NCBI GenBank assembly: GCA_020851795.1
Contig: JADZCA010000048.1
Span: 46,809-110,808 of the forward strand
Reading direction: 5' to 3'
Source of the DNA: Planctomycetota bacterium
GTDB taxonomy: Bacteria; Planctomycetota; PLA2; JAEUHO01
DNA: 64,000 bases
The position numbers and the translations under genes are program-made. Shown here piece by piece: positions 23,934 to 32,461 of the stretch (its first letter is position 1; each line of letters begins with the position of its first letter). The notes under the pieces were generated by a model, which saw only the letters and a program-made list of their open reading frames with translations, searched no databases and was not told the origin of the DNA.

Positions 23934-24971
23934 ATGACGCCGGCCCCGCCCCCCTCCCCGATCGACGTGACCGTCGTGCTCCCGGTGCGCAACGAGGGCG
24001 GCCACATCGACCTCGTGCTCGGCGACCTCCTCGCGCAGACCTTTCCCGCCGAGCGCACCGAGCTGCTCGTCGTGGACGGCCGCTCCGACGACGACACCCG
24101 CGCGCGCGTCGAGGCGGCGGCCGCCCGCGACCGGCGCGTGCGGCTGCTCGACAACCCGCGGCGCCTCTCGTCGTCGGCGCGCGCGATCGGCGTGCGCGAG
24201 GCGCGGGGACGCTACGTCGCGTTCGTGGACGGGCACTGCCGCGTGCCGCGCACGACGTTGCTGGCCGACATGGTCGAGCTGTTCGAGCGCACGGGCGCGG
24301 CCTGCCTCGGCCGGCCGCAGCCCCTCGTCGCCTCCGCGACGGGGGCCGTCGCGCGCGCCGTCTCCGTCGCGCGCTCCTCGCCCTTCGGGCACAGCACGAA
24401 GTCGGAGATCTACGGCGACCGCGACGGGCCCGCGAGCCCGGTGAGCCACGGCGCGATGTACCGCCGCGAGGTGTTCGAGCAGGTCGGCTCCTTCGACGAG
24501 GGCTTCGACGCCTGCGAGGACGTCGAGCTGAACTGGCGCGTCGAGCGCGCGGGCCTGCCGTGCGTGACCAGCGGCCGCCTCGCCGTCGCCTACGAGCCGC
24601 GCCGCACATTGCGCGGGCTGTTCCGCCAGATGCACCGCTACGGGCTCGGCCGCGCCCGCCTGCACCGCAAGCACCCGGCCGCGTTCACGGTCGAGTCGCT
24701 CGTGCCGGCGGCGTTCGTGCTCGGCGTGCCGGCGCTGCCGCTGGCGCCGCTGCTGCCCCGTCCGCTCGGGCTCGCGGTCGCCGCCGCGTGGGCGCTCTAC
24801 CTCGTCCTCGCGCTCGGCTTCGCCGCGGCGGCCGCCGCGCGCGCCGGGCGCCTCGCGCTGCTCCCGCTCGTCGTGCTCGCGTTCGTGACGATCCACCTCG
24901 GGCTCGGCTCGGGCTACCTGCGCGGGTGGCTGACCCCGAAGCCGTCGCCCGTCGCGGAGGCCGCGTCGTGA
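23934..24971 (+). CDS. Glycosyltransferase family 2, ExoA-like, membrane anchored
   Basis: The protein is 345 aa. GT2 fold: VTVVLPVRNEGGHIDLVLGD, LLVVDGRSDDDTRARV, the metal site AFVDGHCRVPRTTL, and CEDVELNWRVERAGL (catalytic ED and the acceptor site). The last 100 residues contain two or three membrane helices (AFVLGVPALPLAPLL, AAAWALYLVLALGFAA, LLPLVVLAFVTI). This arrangement is like ExoA of succinoglycan synthesis, which adds a beta-linked sugar to the lipid-linked intermediate. It overlaps the next gene (GTGA at 24968-24971). Confidence 0.88.
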   Translation: MTPAPPPSPIDVTVVLPVRNEGGHIDLVLGDLLAQTFPAERTELLVVDGRSDDDTRARVEAAAARDRRVRLLDNPRRLSSSARAIGVREARGRYVAFVDGHCRVPRTTLLADMVELFERTGAACLGRPQPLVASATGAVARAVSVARSSPFGHSTKSEIYGDRDGPASPVSHGAMYRREVFEQVGSFDEGFDACEDVELNWRVERAGLPCVTSGRLAVAYEPRRTLRGLFRQMHRYGLGRARLHRKHPAAFTVESLVPAAFVLGVPALPLAPLLPRPLGLAVAAAWALYLVLALGFAAAAAARAGRLALLPLVVLAFVTIHLGLGSGYLRGWLTPKPSPVAEAAS

Positions 24972-27826
24972 GGCGCCGCGCCGACGCGATGGCGCCGCTG
25001 CGCGGGGCGGTGCTCAAGCCGGTGCTCGCGCGCCTGCGCGGCGACCGCGCCTACGGCCAGGTGCGCGCCGTGCGCCGCGCCTTCGAGCGCCCCGCCCCCG
25101 AGCAGCGCGCCGACGCGTTCGCCCGCCTGCGCGCGCTGCTCGTCCACGCGCGCGACACGTCGCCCTTCTGGGCCCGGCGGATGGCGGAGGCGCGCTTCGA
25201 CCCCGCGCGGATGTCGGACGCGGCGGCGCTCGCCGCGCTCCCGCCGCTGTCGCGCACCGACGTGCGCCTCCACGTCAAGGACATGCTCTCGCGGGCCTAC
25301 GACCCCGCCCGCCTCGTCGTGCACCGCTCGGGCGGGACGACGTCGGAGCCCGTGCCCTTCTTCCAGGCGCGCGAGAGCATCGCCGCGAAGAACGCCGCCA
25401 CGCTCGTGCTGCGCGAGCGCCTGGGCTGGCGGCGCGGCGGCCGCACCGCGTTCCTGTGGGGCGCGGCCGCCGACGGGCCCGCCTCCGGGCTCGACCCGCT
25501 GCGCCGCGCGAAGGACTTCCTCGTCGGGCGTTTCTGCGAGGGCGCCGTGTTCCTCCCGGCGGGCGACCTGTCCGACGCGTGCCTCGACGCGCACCTCGAG
25601 ACGCTGCGCCGCTTCCGTCCCGCGGTCGTGCAGGGCTACCCGAGCGCCTCCGACCTGCTCGCGCGGCGCGCGGCCGAGCGGGGCGTCGCGCTGCGCGTGC
25701 CCGTCTTCGTGCTGACCGCCGAGCCGGTGCTCGCGGCCCAGCGCGCGCGCGTCGCCGCGGCGTTCGACGCCGAGGTGTTCTCGTTCTACGGCGCGCGCGA
25801 GTGCGGCTGGATCGCGTCGGAGTGCGTCGCCGAGCGGCGCCTGCACGTCAACACGGTCGGCGTGCACCTCGAGGCCACCGACGACGGCCGGCTCCTCGTG
25901 ACCGACCTCGCCAACCGCGCGATGCCGCTGATCCGCTACGAGATCGGCGACCGCGGCGCCCTCGACCCCGAGCCCTGCCCGTGCGGCGACCCGCGCCCCG
26001 TGCTCGCGCGCCTCGAGGGGCGCGAGGTGGACCTGTTCACGCTGCCGTCGGGCCGGCGGGTGCCGGGCGTGCTCGCCGACGTGCGCGGGCTCGGCTTCGA
26101 CGGGCACGGCATCCTCGACGCGCAGTTCGTGCAGGACCGCGTGGACCGCATCGACGTGCACTGGGTCGCGGGGCCCGAGCTCGTCGAGGGCGACGTCGAG
26201 GACTTCCGGCGCACCGTGGAGGGGCTCTTCTTCCACGAGGTCGAGGTGGTCCTGCACCGCACCGACCGCATCCTGCCCGGGCCCAACGGGAAGGTGCGCC
26301 ACTGCATCTCCAACGTCACCGCGGCGGAGTTCGCCGCCGACGCCCGTGCCGCCTCGGGGCGGCCGGTGGTCGTGGCGGCCGAGCCCGACGTCGCCCCGGG
26401 CCCCGCGCCGGCGGCCCCGCCCGCCCGCCCGGCGCCCGCCCGGCGACCCGAGCGGCGTCGCCGCCGGCGCAGCGCCCTGCCGAACGACGGCGTCGAGCCG
26501 CTGTGGACGCACGTCGTGCGGCCGCTCGCCTCCACCGCACGCGGCGACCGTTCGGGGCTGCGGGCGCCGTCGGTGGCGCGCATCCTGTCGCTGCCGCGCG
26601 CGGCCGGGCGCCGGCGCCAGCTCGCGGTGCTGCGCTCGCTGCTCGTCCACGCGCGCGCGACGGTGCCCTGGTACCGCGACCGCATGGCGGCGGTGGGGTT
26701 CGCCCCCGAGGACCTGCAGGCGACCGAGGACCTGCGCCGGCTCCCGCGCTTGACGCGCACCGACCTCGCGGGCGAGTCGCCGCGCCTGCTCTCGTCGGCG
26801 TTCGCCGGCGAGCCGCTGGTCGAGGCGCGCACGGGCGGCACGACGAGCGCGGCCGTGCCGTTCCGCCAGACGCGCGAGGCCGTCGCGTGGAAGGACGCCG
26901 CGGCGACGGTGCTCAAGCAGCGCATGGGGTGGCGCCCGGGGCACCGCAGCGCGTTCCTGTGGGGGGCGGCGCAGGACGGCCCCGCCGAGGGGCTCGACTG
27001 GCTGCACCGCACGAAGGACGAGCTGGTCCGGCGCGTCGTGGACCGCAGCCTGTGGCTGCCCGCCGGGAACCTCTCCGACGAGCAGCTCGACGCGCACGCC
27101 GAGCGGCTCGAGCGCTTCCGCCCGCACGTCCTGCAGGGGTACCCGAGCGCGACCGACCTGCTCGCCCGGCGCCTGCTCGAGCGCGGCCGCCGCCTCGAGG
27201 TGCCGGTCGTGCTGCTCACCGCCGAGCCCGTGCTGCCCGAGCAGCGCCAGCGCGTCGCCGCGGCGCTGGGCGCCGAGGTGTTCACGTTCTACGGCGCGCG
27301 CGAGTGCGGCTGGGTCGCCGCCGAGTGCCTCGAGCACCGCCTCCACGTCAACACGGCGTGCGTGCTGCTCGAGAGCGAGGGCGGGAGCCTGCTCGTCACC
27401 GACCTCGTCAACCGCGCGATGCCGCTGATCCGCTACGAGATCGGCGACCGCGGCACCCTCGACATCGAGCCGTGCCCGTGCGGCGACCCGCGCCCCGTGC
27501 TCGCGACGGTGGACGGGCGCCTCAACGACGTGTTCACGCTCCCGTCGGGGCGCCGCGTCCCCGGCGTCGTGGCCGACCTGCGCGCCTACCGCATCGGGCT
27601 CGGCATCCTCGAGGCGCAGCTCGTGCAGCCCGAGCTGTCGCGGCTCGAGGTGAACTGGGTCGCCGGGCCGCAGTACCACGAGGGCGACGAGGAGGTGATG
27701 CGCGAGCGGCTCGTGCGCATGTTCTACGGCGAGCTCGCGGTCACGCTGCAGCGCGTCGAGCGGCTGCGGCCGTCGCCCAACGGCAAGGTCCGCTACTGCA
27801 TCAGCCACGTGGGGCGCCCGTCGTGA
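24968..27826 (+). CDS. Tandem duplicated CapK/PaaK-type adenylating protein
   Basis: The protein is 952 aa, containing two complete CapK-type units joined by a Pro/Ala/Arg linker (about residues 447-503). Unit 1: VHRSGGTTSEPVPFFQA, SFYGARECGWIASEC, DPEPCPCGDPRPVLARL. Unit 2: ARTGGTTSAAVPFRQT, TFYGARECGWVAAEC, DIEPCPCGDPRPVLATV. Both keep the ANL loop, the YG-R-E site and the CPCG zinc part. Usual family length is about 430-450 aa, so this is a head-to-tail fusion. It might adenylate two different acids or act as a built-in dimer. GTG 24968 overlaps the GT2 stop, and its end overlaps the next gene. Confidence 0.85.
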   Translation: MRRRADAMAPLRGAVLKPVLARLRGDRAYGQVRAVRRAFERPAPEQRADAFARLRALLVHARDTSPFWARRMAEARFDPARMSDAAALAALPPLSRTDVRLHVKDMLSRAYDPARLVVHRSGGTTSEPVPFFQARESIAAKNAATLVLRERLGWRRGGRTAFLWGAAADGPASGLDPLRRAKDFLVGRFCEGAVFLPAGDLSDACLDAHLETLRRFRPAVVQGYPSASDLLARRAAERGVALRVPVFVLTAEPVLAAQRARVAAAFDAEVFSFYGARECGWIASECVAERRLHVNTVGVHLEATDDGRLLVTDLANRAMPLIRYEIGDRGALDPEPCPCGDPRPVLARLEGREVDLFTLPSGRRVPGVLADVRGLGFDGHGILDAQFVQDRVDRIDVHWVAGPELVEGDVEDFRRTVEGLFFHEVEVVLHRTDRILPGPNGKVRHCISNVTAAEFAADARAASGRPVVVAAEPDVAPGPAPAAPPARPAPARRPERRRRRRSALPNDGVEPLWTHVVRPLASTARGDRSGLRAPSVARILSLPRAAGRRRQLAVLRSLLVHARATVPWYRDRMAAVGFAPEDLQATEDLRRLPRLTRTDLAGESPRLLSSAFAGEPLVEARTGGTTSAAVPFRQTREAVAWKDAAATVLKQRMGWRPGHRSAFLWGAAQDGPAEGLDWLHRTKDELVRRVVDRSLWLPAGNLSDEQLDAHAERLERFRPHVLQGYPSATDLLARRLLERGRRLEVPVVLLTAEPVLPEQRQRVAAALGAEVFTFYGARECGWVAAECLEHRLHVNTACVLLESEGGSLLVTDLVNRAMPLIRYEIGDRGTLDIEPCPCGDPRPVLATVDGRLNDVFTLPSGRRVPGVVADLRAYRIGLGILEAQLVQPELSRLEVNWVAGPQYHEGDEEVMRERLVRMFYGELAVTLQRVERLRPSPNGKVRYCISHVGRPS

Positions 27827-29043
27827 GGGTCGTCGTCGTGGACGAGGCGCTGCCGGTGCCCACCGACACCGGCAAGCGCATCCGGACCTTCGAGCTCCTG
27901 CGCCGCGCGGCGCGCGCGCACGAGGTCGTCCTCGTCGTGCCCGAGGAGGCGCCGCCCGACCCGGCCCACCTCGCGACCGTGCGGGAGGCGGGGCTCGAGG
28001 TCGTGCGCGTGCCGCGCCGGCCGCTGCGCAAGCACGGGTGGCGCTTCGCCCGCGACCTCGCGCGCAACCTCCTGCTCCCGGTGCCCTACATGGTGATGGC
28101 GCACCGCCTCCGCGCCGTGCGCGCGGCGGTCGCGGCGCTGCTCGCGCAGCGGCCGGCGGACCTCGTGCACGTCGAGTGGACGCCGCTGGTGGCCAACGTG
28201 CCCGCCGACGCGGGCGTGCCCGTCGTGGTGTCGGCGCACAACGTGGAGGCCGACCTGTGGGCGCGCCAGGTGCAGGCGCAGCCGACGCGCGCCCGTCGCG
28301 CCTACGCCGCGCTGCAGCACCGCAAGGTCGCGCGCTTCGAGCGGCGCGCGCTCGCGCAGGCCGACGGCGTCGTCGCGGTGAGCGAGCCCGACGCCGAGCG
28401 CATCCGCACCTGGACCGGCCAGCCGCGGGTGCGCGTCGTGCGCAACGGCGTGGACACCGCCACCTTCGTCCCGCGCCCCGGCGCGGCCGCGGGGAGCCGC
28501 GAGCTGCTGTTCCTCGGCTCGCTCGACTGGCGGCCGAACCAGGACGCGGTCACGTGGTTCCTCGAGACGACCTGGGCCCGCGTGCGCGCGGCCGTGCCCG
28601 ACGCGACGCTGCGCGTGGTCGGGCGCGCGCCGCCCGACGCGCTGGCCGCGCGGTGGCGCGCCGCGCCGGCGACCGCGGTGGACGGGTCGGTGCCCGACGT
28701 GCGCCCGTTCCTCGCGCGCGCGGCGGTGGTGGTCGTGCCGCTGCGCGTCGGGGGCGGGTCGCGCCTCAAGATCTGCGAGGCGCTCGCGACCGGCCGGCCG
28801 GTGGTCTCGACGACGGTGGGGGCGGAGGGCCTCGACGTAGGCGACGGCGTCGTGCGCGCCGACGACCCCGAGGCCTTCGCCGCCGCGGTCGTCGAGGCGC
28901 TGACGCGGCCCGACGAGGCCGCGGTGCGCGCGGCGCGGGGCCGCGAGCGCGTGCTCGTGCACCACGCGTGGGACGCCGAGGCCCCCCGCCTCGTCGCGGC
29001 GTGGCGGGAGGTCGTCGAGGCGGGCCCGCGGAGGCGGCCGTGA
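27823..29043 (+). CDS. Glycosyltransferase family 4
   Basis: The protein is 406 aa from GTG 27823. N-terminal half: VDEALPVPTDTGKRIRTFEL and VVVSAHNVEADLWARQVQ, typical of the acceptor half of WaaG-like enzymes. C-terminal half: LLFLGSLDWRPNQDAVTWFL and VVPLRVGGGSRLKICEALAT with the donor-binding Glu. It is retaining, GT-B fold, inner-membrane associated, adding one hexose to a growing repeat unit. It is coupled by four-base overlaps to the tandem CapK gene before and the deacetylase after. Confidence 0.88.
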   Translation: MRVVVVDEALPVPTDTGKRIRTFELLRRAARAHEVVLVVPEEAPPDPAHLATVREAGLEVVRVPRRPLRKHGWRFARDLARNLLLPVPYMVMAHRLRAVRAAVAALLAQRPADLVHVEWTPLVANVPADAGVPVVVSAHNVEADLWARQVQAQPTRARRAYAALQHRKVARFERRALAQADGVVAVSEPDAERIRTWTGQPRVRVVRNGVDTATFVPRPGAAAGSRELLFLGSLDWRPNQDAVTWFLETTWARVRAAVPDATLRVVGRAPPDALAARWRAAPATAVDGSVPDVRPFLARAAVVVVPLRVGGGSRLKICEALATGRPVVSTTVGAEGLDVGDGVVRADDPEAFAAAVVEALTRPDEAAVRAARGRERVLVHHAWDAEAPRLVAAWREVVEAGPRRRP

Positions 29044-30041
29044 GCGACCTCCTCGCGCGCGTGCTCTGCGCGACGCCGCTGCCCGCGCTCGCGCGGGCGC
29101 GCCGGCGCGACGCGCTCCCGGTCCTCATGTACCACGGCGTGGTCGAGCGCCCGCTCTCGCCCGCGTGCTGGCACCAGCTCCCGCTCGACGCGTTCCGCCG
29201 CCAGATGGCGTGGGTGGCGCGCCACCACCGCGTGGTGCCGCTCGCCGAGGGGCTCGCGCGGCTCGAGGCGGGGACGCTCGAGCGCGGCTCGCTCGCGATC
29301 ACCTTCGACGACGGCTACCGCAACGTCGCCACGACCGCCGCGCCCGTGCTCGCCGCGCACGGGATGCACGCGACGGTGTTCCTCGTCAGCGACGTCACCG
29401 GGACCGACGAGCCGCTCTGGCCCGACCGGCTCTACCTCGCCTTCGCGCGCACCGCGGCCGCCGCGGTGGACGCGCCCGACCTCGGGCTCGTCGCCGCGCC
29501 GCTGCGCACGCCGCGCGACCGTGCGGCCGCGTACGCGACGTCGGTGCGCGCGCTCAAGGGCCTGCCGCTGCCCGAGAAGGAGGCGCGGCTCGCGGCCCTG
29601 CTCGCCGCGCTTCGGCGCGAGGGGCCCGAGGACCCGGGCGAGTTCCGGCTGCTGCGGTGGGACGAGGTGGAGGCGATGCAGCGGACGGGGCGCTTCGCCT
29701 TCGGCGGGCACTCGACGCGCCACGAGATCCTCGCGCGGATGCCCGACGGGCAGGTCGCCGCCGCGATCGGCCGCTCGCACGAGGCGGTGGCGGCGCGCAC
29801 GGGGACGACCCCGACGGTGTTCGCCTACCCCAACGGGCGCGCCATGGACTTCGACGACCGCGCGCGCGCCGCGCTCGACCACCTCGGCGTGCGCTACGCG
29901 CTCGCCACCGTCGAGGGCTTCGTGCGGCGCGGGTTCGACCGGCTCGCGGTCCCGCGCCTCTCCGTCGGCAGCGACCTGTCCTTCGCCCGCTTCCGCCTCC
30001 TGGTCTCCGGCGCCCTCGAGGCGCTGCGCGGCCGGCGCTAG
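29040..30041 (+). CDS. Polysaccharide deacetylase (NodB domain)
   Basis: The protein is 333 aa with a GTG start. NodB motifs: LAITFDDGYRNV (motif 1 Asp-Asp), FGGHSTRHEIL (motif 2 metal His), VFAYPNGRAMDF (motif 3). A QMAWVARHHRVVPLAEGLAR segment before the domain is typical of exopolysaccharide deacetylases. It removes N- or O-acetyl groups from the nascent glycan or its repeat unit. No signal peptide is seen, so it may act on lipid-linked intermediates on the cytoplasmic face. It is the last gene of the operon starting at 23934 and ends in a TAG that touches fold-back element A. Confidence 0.88.
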   Translation: MSDLLARVLCATPLPALARARRRDALPVLMYHGVVERPLSPACWHQLPLDAFRRQMAWVARHHRVVPLAEGLARLEAGTLERGSLAITFDDGYRNVATTAAPVLAAHGMHATVFLVSDVTGTDEPLWPDRLYLAFARTAAAAVDAPDLGLVAAPLRTPRDRAAAYATSVRALKGLPLPEKEARLAALLAALRREGPEDPGEFRLLRWDEVEAMQRTGRFAFGGHSTRHEILARMPDGQVAAAIGRSHEAVAARTGTTPTVFAYPNGRAMDFDDRARAALDHLGVRYALATVEGFVRRGFDRLAVPRLSVGSDLSFARFRLLVSGALEALRGRR

Positions 30042-30216
30042 GCTCTGTTTCGGAACCCTCCCTGCTGCGTCCGCACGGACCGGGCTGCGGCGAGGCGTCC
30101 TCGGCGAAGAGCCTCCTCAGCGGGTCAGGAACCCGCTTCCGGGGCTTCTCGCCTGCGGTGCCTGGCCTCGCCTCGGCCCGTGCGGCCTCGCGACGGGAAG
30201 TTCCGAAACAGAGCCT
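30039..30216 (+). repeat. Type-A fold-back element starting at the TAG stop
   Basis: The outer stem GGCTCTGTTTCGGAAC (30041-30056) pairs perfectly with 30200-30215, its first base being the G of the TAG stop. Nested inside: CCGCACGG (30071-30078) with 30178-30185, GGCGAGGC (30089-30096) with 30165-30172, and an apical hairpin AGCGGGT (30119-30125) with 30131-30137. A truncated relative lies at 10572-10628. This is a long, fully nested fold with no coding content. Confidence 0.75.
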
Positions 30217-30217
30217 C

Positions 30218-30452
30218 GCCCGCCGAGTTCACGAGCCGGCGAGGTCGGGGCGGCGTCTTGCGCCCGGGCGTGGCGCAGGGCCCGTCGGCGATTCGATGCG
30301 TGTCGCCACGCGTCGTCCACTCCTCGGCGTGGTGCCAGAACACGCTGTCGTCGCGTCCGACGCGCGCCCGGGCGCAATCCGCGGGCCCCGACGGGGGCCT
30401 GACGTGCGATCGGCGCTCGCCGGGCCTCGCCCTTCGTGAACTCGGCGGGCTA
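30218..30452 (-). repeat. Type-B fold-back element (copy 1) starting at the TAG stop
   Basis: Read from the TAG of the CAP-domain gene (30452-30450): outer stem GCCCGCCGAGTTCAC pairs perfectly with the far end (30436-30450 with 30218-30232). An inner stem GGCGAGG/CCTCGCC follows, then TTGCGCCCGGGCG/CGCCCGGGCGCAA, and an apical part containing GCGTGTTCTGGCACCACGCC. It is homologous to 45404-45639 and to the partial copy at 63805. It directly abuts element A, so the two fill the gap between convergent genes. Confidence 0.78.
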
Positions 30453-30980
30453 CGGCGTGACGAAGTCCTGGACCCACCAGGGGCCGTCGATCGCGATGTG
30501 GACGCCGACCCCGAGCCGCCGCCACGAGGGGTTGAGGATGTTGGCGCGGTGGCCGTCGGAGTTCATCCAGCTGTTCATGACCGCCTGGGGCGAGCCCTGG
30601 CCTCGCGCGATGTTCTCGCCCCAGCCCGACGACGAGACGCCCGCCGCACGCAGGCGGTCGCCGGGGTCCTTGCCGTCGGGCGAGTCGTGGTCGAAGTAGC
30701 CGCGGACGTCCATGTCCACGGCGTGCGCGTAGGCCGCGTCGGCGCAGCCGTCGTCCCAGGTGAGCGGCGCGAGCTGCCGCGCGGCGCGCTCCTGGTTGAC
30801 GAGGGCGAGCACCTCGTCGGCGAAGGCGCGCTCCTCGACCGACATCGTCGCGGCGGGCACGGAGCCGCCGTCGTTGCCGGAGTAGTCGTCGATCAGGTCC
30901 TGCACCCCGCCGGCGCCGCACCCGGCGAAGGCGAGCGAGCCGACGAGCACGGACGCGCAGACGAGCCAGCGACGCAGCAT
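30450..30980 (-). CDS. CAP-domain (SCP/PR-1-like) lipoprotein
   Basis: The protein is 176 aa from ATG 30980. The signal peptide ends in the lipobox LAFAGC (Cys about residue 19). CAP domain: LALVNQERAARQLAPLTWDD, AVDMDVRGYFDHDSPDGKDP, GVSSSGWGENIARG, and HRANILNPSWRRLGVGV, carrying the usual His/Glu cavity residues. These secreted bacterial proteins have uncertain function: lipid or glycan binding, or weak protease-like roles. It should sit on the outer membrane or in the periplasm. The stop TAG is the edge of fold-back element B copy 1. Confidence 0.88.
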   Translation of the reverse strand: MLRRWLVCASVLVGSLAFAGCGAGGVQDLIDDYSGNDGGSVPAATMSVEERAFADEVLALVNQERAARQLAPLTWDDGCADAAYAHAVDMDVRGYFDHDSPDGKDPGDRLRAAGVSSSGWGENIARGQGSPQAVMNSWMNSDGHRANILNPSWRRLGVGVHIAIDGPWWVQDFVTP

Positions 30981-31052
30981 GGGACCTCGGTGCACCCTCT
31001 GTACGTATCGGCTCGGGGGCCCGCGTCCCAAGAGTCTCCGTCCGACGCCGCG

Positions 31053-31075
31053 CGGGCCCCCCGGAGGAGGGCCCG
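31053..31075. terminator. Terminator-like hairpin
   Basis: CGGGCCC (31053-31059) pairs with GGGCCCG (31069-31075). It lies after the GT4 gene at 31115-32218 and before the CAP gene on the same strand. Confidence 0.5.
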
Positions 31076-31114
31076 TGGAGCGGCCGGGTCGGCCGGCGTC
31101 CTGGCGACGCCGTC

Positions 31115-32218
31115 CTACGCGAGGCTCGTCCAGAGGGCCTCGAGGGCCTCGACCTGGCGCCCGACGTCGTAGCGCTCCCGCACCCGCTCGAGGGCCGCCT
31201 GCGCGGTGGCGCGGGCCGCGGCGAGGTCGGCCAGCGCCGAGCGCAGCGCCCGGGCGAGCGCGCCCGCGTCGCCGGGCGGCACCAGCGTGCCGCACCAGCC
31301 GCCGCCGAGGGCCTCGGGCACGCCGCCCACCGCCGAGGCGACCACCGGGACGCCGGCGGCCATCGCCTCGAGCACCGCCAGCGGCAGGCCCTCGCGCAGC
31401 GACGGCAGCACGAAGAGGTCGGCCGCGCCGAGGCACCGCGCCGGGTCCGACCGCCACCCGAGGAAGCGCACGCCGCCGGGCGGCAGCGTCGCCGCGCGGC
31501 GGCGCAGCGCGTCCGCGCTCGCGCCGTCGCCGACGAGGCAGAGCACCGCGCGCTCGGGGGCCGCCTCGGCCCACGCGTCGAGCAGCACGGCGTGCCCCTT
31601 CTCCGGGCTCAGCCGGCCGAGTGCGAGCACCATCGGCGTGCCGTCGGGCAGGTCGAGCGACCGGCGCACCTCCGCACGGGCCTCGCGCGCCTCGGCGGCC
31701 ACGGCCTCGACGTCGATCGCGTTCTCGACGAGGTGCACGCGCGCCGCGGGCACGCCCGCCGCGACGAGCGCGCCGCGGGTGGGGGCGGCGACCGCCACGA
31801 CGGCGTCGGCCCGCCGCAGGACGCGGCGGTCGAGCGCCTCGAACGTGGCGACCTTGCGGTCCTCGGCGGTGAACCCGTGCACCACGGCGGCGCGGCGCAC
31901 GCCGAGCCCCTTCGTCGCGGCCCAGACGAGGAGGTCGCTGCGGTAGTCGTGGCCGACGACGACGCGGGCCCCGCGATCGACCACGGTGCGGCGCAGGCGC
32001 CAGACGGCGCGCGGGTCGTACGACCCCGACGCCGCCACGAGCGCCGTGGCTACGCCGCGCGCGCGGCACGGGTCGAGCAGCGGGTGGGGGGCGCCCTCGC
32101 GTCCGAACGACGCGACCGTCGGTGCGGTCGCGCGGGCGCGCGCGGCGGCCTCGAGGATGAGCCGCTCGGGCCCACCGAACCGGTCCGACGCGCGCACGTG
32201 GAGGACCGGGATCGGCAC
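31115..32218 (-). CDS. Glycosyltransferase family 4
   Basis: The protein is 367 aa. N-terminal LHVRASDRFGGPERLILEAA (Gly-Gly-Pro-Glu loop of GT4 enzymes), then VVVGHDYRSDLLVWAA. C-terminal VLALGRLSPEKGHAVLLDAW (Lys of the phosphate site) and SLREGLPLAVLEAMAAGVPV with the E-x7-E motif. It is soluble or peripheral, transferring a hexose from a nucleotide sugar. It has its own 5' region of 414 bases and is not overlapped by neighbours. The stop is TAG. Confidence 0.9.
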   Translation of the reverse strand: MPIPVLHVRASDRFGGPERLILEAAARARATAPTVASFGREGAPHPLLDPCRARGVATALVAASGSYDPRAVWRLRRTVVDRGARVVVGHDYRSDLLVWAATKGLGVRRAAVVHGFTAEDRKVATFEALDRRVLRRADAVVAVAAPTRGALVAAGVPAARVHLVENAIDVEAVAAEAREARAEVRRSLDLPDGTPMVLALGRLSPEKGHAVLLDAWAEAAPERAVLCLVGDGASADALRRRAATLPPGGVRFLGWRSDPARCLGAADLFVLPSLREGLPLAVLEAMAAGVPVVASAVGGVPEALGGGWCGTLVPPGDAGALARALRSALADLAAARATAQAALERVRERYDVGRQVEALEALWTSLA

Positions 32219-32461
32219 CCCGCTGGTCTACCCCCGCGCGCCGTGCGCCGGTAGCCCGGGCGTGCGCGGTGACATGAACGACCTGCGCACGCAGGGGAAA
32301 GCCCGCCCGCACCCGACCGTCCACCTCGCGCGACGACGTCGCCCCTGAAAAGGCCCCCGCGCCTCTGCTCGCCGATTCCCCACCACTCCTTGCGCGGCTT
32401 CCCTCTTCGCTCTCGCCGGGGTCGCGCCTCCCTCGTCGCCCGCGATTCGCTCAGGCCCGCG
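32219..32461. other. Non-coding leader region of the GT4 gene
   Basis: About 240 bases with no supported gene. Codon usage and composition change here, with CT-rich runs such as CCTCTGCTCGCC and CCCTCTTCGCTC on the plus strand. It lies upstream of the GT4 start on the minus strand. I see no recognisable promoter box or riboswitch. Confidence 0.4.

Noticed and set aside
22466..27826. Single 1786-codon protein covering the tandem CapK gene and upstream DNA
   Set aside because: The first 830 codons are the antisense of the CapK and the wrong frame of the GT2 gene. The real gene starts at the GTGA overlap at 24968.
30039..30216. Integron attC site (GTT...AAC-like ends)
   Set aside because: No RYYYAAC/GTTRRRY core pair and no integrase. 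The perfect outer stem and inner architecture do not match attC.
30039..30452. Insertion sequence with terminal inverted repeats
   Set aside because: The elements are 176 and 235 bases with no room for a transposase and with stems nested throughout, not only at the ends. A MITE origin is still possible, but no target duplication was visible.
31115..31140. Fold-back element at the TAG of the GT4 gene
   Set aside because: Only a short hairpin (GGCGTC/GACGCC) follows. No long-range partner for the TAG-adjacent sequence was found.
32219..32461. Riboswitch (c-di-GMP type) in the long leader of the GT4 gene
   Set aside because: No conserved GNRA-receptor or core sequence could be placed on the correct strand.
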